64,000 bases of DNA, from NCBI RefSeq assembly GCF_003576645.1, contig NC_044925.1:9529308-9593307 (forward strand), given 5' to 3'. The notes below the pieces were generated by a model. The model saw only the letters and a program-made list of their open reading frames with translations. It did not search any database and had not been told where the DNA came from. The position numbers and the translations under genes were made by a program. Of the stretch, positions 22,235 through 33,070 are shown piece after piece (position 1 is the stretch's first letter; each line of letters begins with the position of its first letter). Source of the DNA: Ipomoea triloba. Lineage: Eukaryota; Streptophyta; Magnoliopsida; Solanales; Convolvulaceae.

Positions 22235-24378
22235 TTAGACAGACAGCTTCTCTCTATCATGGGGAGAAGTATAGTCAATATTTGGACCCTGTGGGATGAT
22301 TCCAAATGGATTGATGGATGGATGACTTCCATAGTAATGCTTCTTAATGTGCTCCATGTTAATTGTACTGCTCATGCCCGGGATCTGGAAAATGTCTTTG
22401 GTGAAATTGAATAGATTTGGATATTCGCGCAGCAGCTTCTTATTGCACTTGAAGTGAACAGCGTAGACCTGCAGAAACCAAGCACTTCAGTTGTATGATA
22501 CCTCCATCTCAAAGTAAATGTTAGAAGACTAGTTAGATGAACTTGAATAAAGCAAGTGAAGCTTAATGACTAATTTAATGCATATCAATATGTTTATAAA
22601 TGTTTCACTTCTGCAGTGAGGTTTACCATATGTGCATCAATGCCTTGAAGGCTTGAATTACGGGTATATGAGCAGTTTTAAGATGGTAGATTGGTTTTCT
22701 TCTGGCATTTTACACAGTATCCATATCAAGCCTCATATAAGTGCTCATTTTCAGTCTATTCAGATGTTTTGCAGATTTCTACAAACAAACAATATATCCA
22801 TGTGGGCCATTTCTGTATATCATGATTATATGGAGTAAACATGATTATACATAGGGGTATATTAGGTACCTAAGTAGGCTTGGTGGTGTGAGAAGGCAGA
22901 GTTCAAGTGATAACTCTGGTAAAAGCACCAGGTCTGAATGCTTTTGAACTTGATGGAAACAGTAATTCCAACAGGGCGATTTTAGAGTAAACATTATTAC
23001 CCAACTTGAAAAGGAGATCTGTCAAAAGAATGAATAAGAACTTTCTCTATCATGGGATTTTAAGTCAAGAATGGCTTCCAATTGTAATTATGCTGTACCA
23101 AGTCTAGACACTTCACTGTAACAATCAGACTTGCCACAGATTTTGAATTAAATAAAACTATGATTACATTTAACTATACTTTCTCCTGTCATTTTATATG
23201 AAGTACAGCAGGTTAGCACAACAAAAAGTTAAAGCCTAGACTACATGGAACACAAAACACACATACCTCATCAAACCGAATAAGGGTGACAAACAAGCGG
23301 ATATCAGCTTCAGTCACTTGATTTCCACACAGATATCTTTGTTTGCTGAGAATGTGCTCACATTTATCTAAAGCTTCATACAGCTTCTGCACTGCCTGCA
23401 TGGAAATTATAAGAAAAAAATAAAGCAAAAATTCATCAATGAAGTCCTTAAACACATGGAACTTTTCTTCACCCTTTTCTTCTTTGGTTTCTCCACATTT
23501 TAGGTTGGAAGGTGTGAGAATACGTGAAAAGGAATGAGAATTACCTCATTGTAAGGCTCTTGCTTCTTAGCAAATCCACATTTGTACACTCCATTGTTTA
23601 TCCCATCATATATCCACTCATTTAAGCTGTTGATTTGGGACTGTAAATGAGGAGGATAAAGATCCAGGGCTGCATTTTCTGCTATGCCATTGAATTCAGT
23701 ATTAAACATACGAATTATCTCCGAGCTCTCATTGTTTACAATGGTTTTGAGTTTCTTATCCCAAAGAACCTATTAGAAAGAAAACATAAATGATAAATCT
23801 GTTTTAAGACCCAAAAAAACAAAAAAAAAAAAAAAAAAAAAAAACTCGGAAACAATTGATGGGTATCAAAGAATAAGGGTCAGTGTGCAGTGTACATACA
23901 GGAACTGTGTACTTTCCTACATAATTAGAACTTGCAAGCTCATAGAGTTCTCTTATACTTTTGGCACCACTCAAAGGATCAGGTTCAGCTCCAGGTTCTT
24001 CGGTACTTGAAGAAGGAAAAATCCATCCCATGTGCTCATCAGTGTCCTTTGTCCTCCCCCATATGGGTTTAACAGACTTAGTGTGAAGAAAAGAAAATGA
24101 GCAGCTTGTTATGTCAGAATTTAAATCATATGCATTCAAAATTTAGAGTTTACAGCGTCACTTACAGTGAAACTAATAGCTTTGTCAAGCCCTTTGATCT
24201 TCAAGTATGCAAGGCATCTTGATGCCCAAGGACAGGCATACGACACGTAGAGATGATACCTACCAGCTTCTGCTGCGAAAGTAGTATTGGGGTCTCGTGA
24301 AATCAAATTACGGAAAGTGGATGGAGTTCTTTCAAAAGCACCAGTTGTTGACATCTCATCCAGAGCAGAATGTGCCAT
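22235..24378 (-). CDS. Xi-class glutathione S-transferase (glutathionyl-hydroquinone reductase)
   Basis: Five coding exons with GT-AG junctions, all phase 0: 24378-24166, 24076-23900, 23769-23545, 23395-23267 and 22468-22235 (stop TAA). Together they give 325 residues, the usual length of this family (ECM4/YqjG/PcpF-like). The N-terminal thioredoxin-like half has the catalytic motif YACPWASR with Cys49 (residues 48-55), and GSH-site residues [10 protein letters not shown] at 141-150. The C-terminal helical half includes [15 protein letters not shown] and ends [16 protein letters not shown]. The enzyme reduces glutathionyl-hydroquinones to hydroquinones, releasing glutathione disulfide. No transit peptide is visible, so a cytosolic form is likely (inference). 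No frameshift or stop interrupts it; this is the only apparently intact host gene in the window. Confidence 0.95.
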
Positions 24379-24390
24379 TTGAAGGGAGCT

Positions 24391-25497
24391 CTATAAAATG
24401 CAGCAATATCAGGCATTTATCAGACATTTAGGGTCTGTTTGGTTTGCACATGAGATCGGAATAGGAATGGGAATCAAATACTTGATAATGGTAATGAGTT
24501 TTGGTGAAAGTATTTTGCATTTAGTATTCCTTCATCACATTCATTTGATTTCAGCATTAAGGAACAGAAAAAAATTACGTTACATAAATATTCTACATTC
24601 TAAGCACAGCAATGACTCACATAAAACAATCTAAATTCAGAATTTGTAACTTGGTATGCCTATTTTGATTGAAGATACTCAAACTTTCGTAATTACAGCA
24701 GCAGATGTAATGCTTCAACAAATGAGGCATTTGTAATATGTCAAAAATAGTCATAAGCAGTTTACTTGATCAAATACTAAAAATAGATGCTTGAGAATTA
24801 GCAGATTGGCTTAGTGAATAGCAATCAATCCACTGATTTTGGAAACACTAAACAGTGCAGTGTGTTAAATTGGCAAATTGAATTGATTTTTTTTTTCAAG
24901 AATACTACTTTACACACTAGTTGGTGAAAATTACTTCTCCTGCCAATTGTTATCTTACTCACCTACTTCCCTACTATTCAAAACCTAATTTCCCACACAT
25001 TTTTAAAAAATATATGGATTATTCGTATTTTCTAAATAATTATAACATCATTATCAACAACAAAATAAAAGTTTAATAATAATTATTTTAAAACTTCTAT
25101 TCTTATGAAATTAATATCTAAAATTAAAAGTATTTTAAGAAAACTTAAATAAATACTCCCTAATAAAATATCTGCTAAGTCTTTTTACATGTTAGTTGGT
25201 TACCAAAATTAAACCGTAAAACATCTATACATAGTACAAATAGCTGAATTGCTACAAATGATGAACACAAGTTATCAGTTATAGCTAATTGCAAACTGAT
25301 CTTTCTGCTTTCAACCCCTGATTTGCAGCATTAATTTCAGCAATCTGATCGGCTTTTCTCGCCTCTCCCCCCTCTTTATTTCAGCAATCACAACAATTCC
25401 GTTTTATTCCCAAAATTTAGAAAACAGATAATTAAGCATTCTGAGAGATACGGAGTCAGAAACAGTTCACATAACTTGAATCAGAAAACTGATTTAC
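24391..25497 (-). other. 5' UTR intron of the GST gene
   Basis: Minus-strand donor GTAAAT at 25497-25492 follows a pyrimidine-rich leader exon (CCCCTTCCCCTTCAAG), and acceptor TTTTATAG ends at 24391, 12 bases before the ATG at 24378. The roughly 1.1 kb intron includes the start of an element with the common hAT-type end AGGGTCTGTTTGG (about 24430) but I find no matching other end. Leader introns often raise expression in plants (general knowledge). Confidence 0.6.
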
Positions 25498-25610
25498 CTT
25501 GAAGGGGAAGGGGAGTTGAAGAAGATGACAAGGGTTGGTGAGTTTGATCGAGTTCAATGTGCGTATGATGAGTCTGTTAGGTACAGCGAGAAAAGAAGAA
25601 CCATGAATAC
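25498..25610 (-). other. Leader exon of the GST gene (approximate)
   Basis: CT-rich sequence ending in CAAG before a GTAAAT donor. The transcription start is not determinable from sequence; 25610 is a guess. Confidence 0.45.
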
Positions 25611-25628
25611 ACATATGTGCTTCAATAC

Positions 25629-25677
25629 AAGAAGCCGCCGCTTTTTTTTTTTTTTTTTTTAAGAAGAAGCCGCCGCT
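25629..25677 (-). mobile_element. Poly-T insertion flanked by direct repeats
   Basis: A run of about 20 T bases plus AAGAA lies between two copies of AGAAGCCGCCGCT. This looks like a target-primed insertion that kept only the poly(A) tail (minus orientation) and its 12-13 bp target duplication. It lies just upstream of the GST gene leader. Confidence 0.55.
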
Positions 25678-25744
25678 AAAAAGTAAGAAAATTAATATTT
25701 AAAACAAAGGTTTTCAAAAACAAAAATATTTAAAACAAAGCAAA

Positions 25745-26036
25745 TTATAGAACTCCACGTAGAAGAACGTACCACCCGCGTCATTCCTGACGTCCACAAA
25801 AACCAACTCTATCGCCTTCGGTAGTACATGCGGTGCCCCATGCCCCCTTCCGAGTATGTGAGTAAACCCTCGCCCTGTGATCCTAGCCGGCAAAGAACCA
25901 CAAGGAGGTTAACCAGCCTAGGTTGCCCATAGCTGACCGAGCTGACCGGCTCAAACCCGGGTTGCAGACGGTTTCGAACTCAGGACCTCACGGCCGCGAG
26001 CGTCTTGGTCTTGCCACTCAGGCTGCCCTTACGGGC
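25745..26036 (-). mobile_element. tRNA-derived SINE
   Basis: On the minus strand a tRNA-like head begins near 26036 with a Pol III A-box-like CAGCCTGAGTGG (26025-26014), followed 33 bases later by B-box AGTTCGAAAC (25980-25971). A GC-rich, tRNA-unrelated body follows, with no tRNA fold after the B box. This is the plan of a plant SINE. Exact 3' end and target duplication are unclear. Composition contrasts sharply with AT-rich surroundings. Confidence 0.7.
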
Positions 26037-26339
26037 TTTTTTCTTTTCGCGATATGACTATATGAGGCTTGCTTGAAACATGATTTCACTAGTCATTTCG
26101 TACTACTTAGACCACAACATCATTGGTCATTCATTAAGTTTATTAATCACATAAACAAATTATTTTATTAAAAAAATAAAAAATTGAAATATGAAACATT
26201 TGTTTACTAAAGTTATTTTTTTAACCGAAAAATATAGATTTCTTTTTCTATTTATATAGAATTTGGAGAATCCAATTAACTAATTTTTTAAATTTAGAAA
26301 AATAAAGAAAGATACAGATAAACAATAAATTCACACTTC
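26037..26339. other. AT-rich spacer, nothing recognised
   Basis: Between the SINE and the inverted copia-like element; no features seen. Confidence 0.6.
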
Positions 26340-26507
26340 TGTTGTGATTATAGCCTATAGCTCTGAGCCATTTCCGGAAAAACGTATCATATATGTAAAT
26401 TGGAAACGAGACAAAAGAAAAGAAGAATGATAATAATAATAACAATATATAGAGACAAGTGATCACCATTTCATTCCATTCATCCTTGTATATCTACAAG
26501 AGGGAAA

Positions 26508-26558
<51 letters not shown>

Positions 26559-26636
26559 TAATAATAACACTACTAATTACAATGACCGTTACAACGGTTA
26601 CACAATAATGGCCACATGAATATATCATTTATAACA
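26340..26636 (-). repeat. 3' LTR of inverted copia-like element
   Basis: 297 bp; contains a variable (TA)n tract at about 26510-26556 that, with a CA tract in the partner, accounts for most of the length difference from the other LTR. Confidence 0.85.
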
Positions 26637-26639
26637 CTC

Positions 26640-27310
26640 TCCCTTGGATATTATTTGTTCACGATCTTGCTTGGTTAAAAACTTGCTAGAAAAACCCTGT
26701 GGGAAAAACCTATATAATAAAAGAGTACAAGTTACATGAATGGTGTACTCGAATATTTTCATGCCTCGTTAAAACTTCACTAGGAAAACCACGTGAGAAA
26801 AACCTAGTTGAAGAAAAGAGTACATGATATTTATAAACTCATATATAGTCCTGGTTGCCTCATTAAAACCTTACACTAAGAAAACCCAGTGGGAAAAAAC
26901 TCAGTTAAGGGAAAAGAGTACAACCATAACTTGCTGCGTTTAATCTTCAGGATTTACAAGAGTTGGTGGTTTTCTGGACCAATAATTATTGCTGCCCTGA
27001 AGACAATAACTTTTTTGATTGCCTCGTTAAAAACCTTAATTTAAGAAAAGTCTAATAGGAAAAACTTAGTTAAGAAAAAAAAACGAGTACAATCATAAGC
27101 CTTCAAGGCATAATTTTCAGGATTTTGGGATTCGTCTATTTAAGTATTTATTTGCAACTTTCTCCCCGTTTAATATATCATACTGATACCTCGTTAAAAA
27201 CCACACTAGAAAAACCCAATGGAAAAAATCTAGTGAGAAAAATAGTACATGGTATATGTATTCATATGTTGCTAAAGTACAACTTGTTAGTCTTTTAAGA
27301 CTCAATCTTC
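26640..27310 (-). repeat. Degenerate tandem repeats next to 3' LTR
   Basis: Inverted counterpart of 19140-19562: repeated CCTCGTTAAAA, CTAGAAAAACC, GTGGGAAAAAC, AAAAGAGTACA blocks, five to six copies of about 100-120 bp. Confidence 0.75.
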
Positions 27311-30300
27311 AAGATTGATTTAAGTAAATATAGTCCTCATCTCCCTTTGAAGATAACAATCTTCAAGTTCTACATTTCTTACAGTAGAATAACTATTTCA
27401 AAAGGAGTATAGAGAAGATGATATGACAATCTTCAGGATTGTTGCTATAAGTTAACATTTTATACAACGATTCTTGTGACTCTTCTGGAGTTTATGTGTG
27501 TTGAATATAGTCAATATTCCTTAACCATACCCATTTAAAAACACACTTTAATTGTCTTTCCATAAGTCAGTGGCGGTAGAACACACATAACTAGTTTGGA
27601 ATGGAGATCAAAAGAAGTCAATACCAAGTGATCTATGAGAATCAGACATTGGTTTTATTGCATAACTTTACTAGAGGATATTTGGAGCACTAGGAGTTAT
27701 AAGTGATTTCATTGTAAGGACAATGTCAGTCCTAATACGATCACGGAACTTCTGGTTCTTCTGTAGTGTTCCAATAATAATGAAGTAATGTACTTCAAGT
27801 CCCAAGATGTCCTTAGTATCATTTTTGAGTCTAAACAGTTCCTTATCTTCTTCAAGAGATATAACCGTTAGTGTGATAAGCCAATCATACTTATCCATAT
27901 AAAAAGGGTTAAAGACATCTTTCTAAAAATAGACTAATTGATGTATATAATTTTTCAAGGAAATACTCGATCTACAGGTCGAGATAATACTTGGTTTTTC
28001 CAAGTCCTGTTATTTCTAAAATTCATTTTTAGAGCTAATACCATTAAGCTCTTTACGATGTTTATAATACCAACATAGGTTGTGGCAATGATTACTAGCC
28101 CCTTAATAAGTACTAATGGCATATATTGATTTTTACATTTTCCTGCTTCAGGAGGAAATTACTCAGTTAATTGCTTTACGGTTTAAGTAAAGCCTTCGTA
28201 CTTCAACAATAAACATGTTGTAATATTTATTTTGAGAATTATAGATCCATCAAGGATTTCTCAAATAAACATATCGTATTTAGTAATTCTATGTTCATTT
28301 ACGATTCAATAAAGAACACTTATGGTACATATTATTCCTTCGAAATGAGGGTAATAACTCCATTCGTAATCCTTTAACAAATTCATAATGACACATAATT
28401 CCTTCTTCAAAAGGAGAATTACTCAGTCAATTATGATATGTGCTAAGGTCATATATAGACCATATCGTCTAATGACCTTATTGTCATATGGTCATGGCGT
28501 TTATTAGATGCATATCTAAGTTTATTCTGCCATTTATCTTGTATAGCAGAACTTAATGTCACCGTACATGGGAGATTTGATTAAAATCAATCAAGGGTAT
28601 TTGCGTGAACCCATGTGCTATAAACACTCGCTATTATACCACCTTATTGTTTTCATTTCTCTTTCGTACAAATACCCATTTGTAACCAACATGGTTAACA
28701 TTTAATGGTGTACGTTTTATCTATTTTAGTGAGTTGAGCTATGCCTTAATTGCTCCTTTAAATATTAAATAATGAAGATGCATCTGGCACATCACCTGGA
28801 TCCTGTTTATTTAAATGAGCAATTATATATATATATATAGGCATGTGTTGTCGACAACTATATAATTTTCTCGCAAATTCATGATAATTAATCAGATCGT
28901 TGACATTTCCCAAATATTAAGATCTGATCGTTCCTCATCCCTAGTATTATGTTTGTTTGGTACACCTTTCTAGGGTTTTCGTCTTCTGGACAAATGTCTT
29001 CAAGACATAATTCTTTTTAGGGCAAAAGCAACAATACTTCTTTGCTAGATCTAGTATTATGTTTCATATCTATTAAACTGGTAGATCTCCTATGCTTCTA
29101 GCGTCAAGGAGTATCGAGATATACATTATTTGGTCCAATTTTGGGGATTATATATGGGACCTTGTCACTTTTTTTTCTGATCAACATGATCAGCGTATAT
29201 ATACGTTAACGACATATATATTTGACAGATTATTTGCTAATATCGCAAATAGATTATCTTCTGAACTTCTAGTTCAATCTCACTAGTACGTGGATTATAA
29301 TGAAGATCATTTTATAGATTTCTTGGCATTTAAATTCAAGTATATCTCCCCCTAATGCCGAGAAATAGATATTCAGTATGCAATCATCGTATCTATTGAT
29401 TCCTTATCGTGGGCTCTATGTAAATAGATGGAGTTTTATAACCTTATATAAAGCCCATAAAGATACGCAAATGACGGTGATATAACAATTGGACTGCATA
29501 CTAAGAATAGGAATGCATAATGGGAAATAGTTTACACGTACTAGGTTGATGGGGGATGTGATATTGATATGCAGTGAGGTAGATTTGAATTAAAATATAT
29601 CAAGTATGATGTCCCCAAAAACATCAATACCTGTGTGAGTCTCATCATAACATTTTGGCACACCAAACAATAATCATAAGTACGATATGATTCCTAAAAA
29701 ATGCCAAAATAGCTTTAATACAACTAAAGCAATGAGTATCAAATGACATATCATATAAGAGGATATGGATAATTTGGTTTGACCCAGATGCATACAACAT
29801 CGAGATATCTGAACAAATTTTTAATTTCTTATTCCTCTTCTTACTACCAGGATGATCTTACTGATGATCATTCATACCGGGATGAACTATCACCATTGAG
29901 AGATAGTGATCTTCAGCTGAACATAGATCATGCATCCGTTCAAGATATTGAGGATCTTGCAACAGAATTACTATTGTAATTTATAGAGGAATGACGTATC
30001 ACTTTTGGTATAGATATAAATTTGGAGTTATGATAAAGTATTTTCACGCATTGTTATTTGACATAATGTTACTTTAAACTGGTAGAGAAAAGTGAGGCTC
30101 AACCGGAGTTTACAAAAGGAACCTTATCAATAATGGTAAAAAAAAGGAATTGTAGAGGTTTGTATATAAAGATTATACCAAAGGGAACATCACTAAAATG
30201 ATGTTGAATGAAAAAATAGGTTTATCAATATTACCAACAAGAGTATTTGCTTCAGGAAAGTTACTTGGTTGGATTCAACATTGTGATGTTTTGTAATGTT

Positions 30301-30950
30301 TCGACAAAATGCTTCGGGTGTGGCACGCACGAGAGCAGTACCTTTTACACCCACATTCGAAGCATTCTTGCTGTTGAGCCTAGAATTATGTATGAATCTG
30401 GTTATCCTCGATAGGTTGGATCATTGTGCTTTTATGCTGGTTTTGAGAGGGTATTATTGCCACCGTGACCTATTATTCATACTGTGACCTTTTCCTCGTC
30501 CCCTTTTGACGTTACATGACATGGCAACATTATGTGTGCTTCGGAAACTAGTGCATGGTCAGCTGGACATGCATTCTAAAAATGAAAAGTTCGACACAAT
30601 TAGGAAAAAATTGGAAGCAGTTACTAATTCATGAGCTGACATATACAGAATGAAAAATTCTCGATTTTACGAGAATTTTTATGGAAGCCTTTCATTTGCT
30701 TTTCTTCAATGGAAGTTTGATTTTCCCATAATGTATCCTAATTTTTACCTAATTGACAACCATGATTTAATTACCATAATAAATAAATATTTATAATATT
30801 TTGGCCATAAATCACTTATAAAAAGATTACCAATAAAATTGGTAATAAGGGAATAATTAATCATTTTTCCTATATAAAAATAAATTTACCTTTACAAAAA
30901 GGTAATTTAATAAATGATAAGGGAAAAGTTGCAGACTCAGCGCCACTATT

Positions 30951-31124
30951 TAGGGATGTCAATTGTACCCGTACCCGATGTGGAACTTGATTCCCCGCTC
31001 CTACGGAGATGAGAATGTGGACAAAAATAGGGGATCAGGGATGGGGATGGAGGCATTTTTGAATTCTCCGCCGAGGACGGGGGCGGGGATGGGGAGTACT
31101 CTCCCTACCCGCCCCGTCCCCGAT

Positions 31125-31204
<80 letters not shown>

Positions 31205-31598
31205 TGTATGTATGTATGTATGTATAGTCACACAACACACACATATGTATTACTTTGTTTATAATATATATAATTTTAAAAGCATTCTTGTCATTGTATG
31301 TCATGCTTATGAAATGCATATTTAATAACATGTTTAATTGTAAAATATTGAATACTACTTTAAGTTGGAGATGAATATATATGCACTATTTATTGAAATA
31401 TTTTTAATATTTAATTTTTATTTTTATAACATATTAACAGGGTGGGGATTCCCTGTTCTCGAATAATCCCCGTGGGGATGGGGATGGAGGGATTTTTCCC
31501 TTCCCCGGCGGGGATGGGGACGGGAAATGGGAAAGAAAGTCGGGTGCGGGGATATGGGGTATGTTCCCCGCCCCCACCCCGCCCCGTTGACATCCCTA
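30951..31598. mobile_element. hAT-like TIR element with GC-rich ends
   Basis: Ends TAGGGATGTCAA and TTGACATCCCTA are perfect inverted repeats, flanked by 8 bp CCACTATT (30943-30950) and CCAGTATT (31599-31606) with one mismatch, as expected for hAT-superfamily insertion. Sub-terminal regions are rich in GGGGATGGGGA-type runs and the centre is AT-rich with TA and TATG microsatellites. No transposase. Nested in the inverted copia-like element. Confidence 0.8.
31122..31225. repeat. (TA)n(TATG)n microsatellite
   Basis: Pure TA run followed by about twelve TATG units, inside the hAT-like element. Confidence 0.95.
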
Positions 31599-31619
31599 CC
31601 AGTATTCCATAAAGGTAAT

Positions 31620-32330
31620 TATTAATTACCTCAAAAGATTTAATCTTTTAGACAAAGCTTGCAGTAGGATCAATAGAGGACCAGAGGTCGCCACCAACTT
31701 GCTTGGGGAACTCCGTAAACGTCTGCCAGTTCAATCTGCTCGCCGAAAGCATCATCAATCAGCCGAAAATCAAGAACGGAGTGGCAGATCTAAAATCTGG
31801 GCTCAAAAACCAAGATCGAGGTTTGAAGAAGGCGATGAATGAAAACTGATTTTGGGGGTTAGCTTTTCAGATTTGCAGATCTAAAATCTGGATTTGAAAA
31901 GGTGTTACAATTGCAAAAGGTTCGTGAGAGTGGGCTGATCTGTTTTCACAACAACATTTTAGATGCAACATCATGACACCTCGCCTTCTTCGGAGCAACA
32001 ACGATGACAACCATTGATTGACATCTCTCTTCGGCCAAACGAAGAAGACTAACGGGAAAAGCGAAAAACCGAATAAGAGAGTAGAAAAAAATGATGGAGG
32101 AAAACAACCGCCTCACACCACCATCGCAAGACCTCCAGCATGACTCAAACGATCGGCGTGATAGAGATAGACTGGGAAGAAAGGATAGAATTTTTTTTCT
32201 ACCATTTCATGTTGTACTAGTCTAATTATCATTCCATAATCAAATACTCATTTTTATGCTAATATAATATTAAAAAAAAACTTCTGATTTTTGGTAAAAG
32301 AGCATGTATGGTGAAGCGTATATACACGAA
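31620..32330 (-). other. Leader region of inverted copia-like element
   Basis: The patch around 31660-32170 has higher GC than its surroundings, including repeated CAGATCTAAAATCTGG phrases, and lies where the 5' untranslated leader of the minus-strand element would be. No frame of note. It may be captured host sequence. Confidence 0.3.
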
Positions 32331-32555
32331 AAAAAATATACATATATAGATCTAGTTTTGAAAAAAAATGTATGCAACTTTTCAGTTTTCATACATCTAT
32401 AAACTAGAATTTTTTTTTATTGCAAGAAATACACATATATTTCAATCATACGGAATATATATTGAATTAACAATGATATGCGTAGAATAATAATTTGTAA
32501 TAACATTGAAATATATAGCATACCGTTCACCGAAGAAATTTTCGTGCTGATAACG

Positions 32556-32716
32556 TGTTGTGATTATAGCCTATAGCTCTGAGCCATTTCTGGAGAAACG
32601 TATCATATATGTAAAATAGAAACGAGACAAAAGAAAAGAAGAAGAAGAATAATAACAATAAAGACAAGTGATCACCATTTCATTACATTCATCATTGTGT
32701 GTTTACAAGAGGGAAA

Positions 32717-32780
<64 letters not shown>

Positions 32781-32871
32781 TAATATAATATAAGTAATAA
32801 TAACACTACTAATTACAATGACCGTTACAACGGTTACACAATAATGGCACATGAATATATCATTTATAACA
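32556..32871 (-). repeat. 5' LTR of inverted copia-like element
   Basis: 316 bp; partner of 26340-26636. A CA/TA microsatellite at about 32722-32790 differs from the TA-only tract of its partner. Confidence 0.85.
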
Positions 32872-33070
32872 ATTTCAACCTCTTTAAACAACATTTTGAA
32901 CTTTTTTTCTAGAGGAATGGAAAATAGGTAGGAATATGAAGTAAACGACGACCACAAATTTCACCAAAATATTAAGAAATTTGTAGAAGAAAAATATTTT
33001 AATAAAAACTTAAATTCAAATAAATATATCATCTTATTAGATTGCACCATTGCAAGAAGGAGAAGTAACT

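Larger units (their letters stand above)
26340..32871 (-). mobile_element. LTR retrotransposon, copia-like, coding-poor, inverted
   Basis: LTRs at 26340-26636 (3') and 32556-32871 (5') share TGTTGTGATTATAGCCTATA and ATATCATTTATAACA ends. Flanks are ACTTC and ATTTC, one mismatch. On the minus strand TTATCAGCACGAAAA follows the 5' LTR, the same primer-region type as the element at 15304-19812. Interior stretches such as 28850-28990 match that element in the opposite orientation, yet no long pol frame remains. It is invaded by an hAT-like element at 30951-31598. Probably non-autonomous or heavily decayed. Confidence 0.8.

Noticed and set aside
22123..22332. 69-codon minus-strand frame at the 3' end of the GST gene
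   Set aside because: It is out of frame with the last GST exon (22468-22235), whose product matches the family; the frame is a shadow.
24430..24900. hAT MITE in the GST leader intron
   Set aside because: Only one end (AGGGTCTGTTTGG) is visible; no inverted partner or 8 bp duplication found.
25960..26036. Possible tRNA gene on the minus strand
   Set aside because: A and B boxes are present but the sequence does not close into an acceptor stem and continues into a non-tRNA body, so a SINE fits better.
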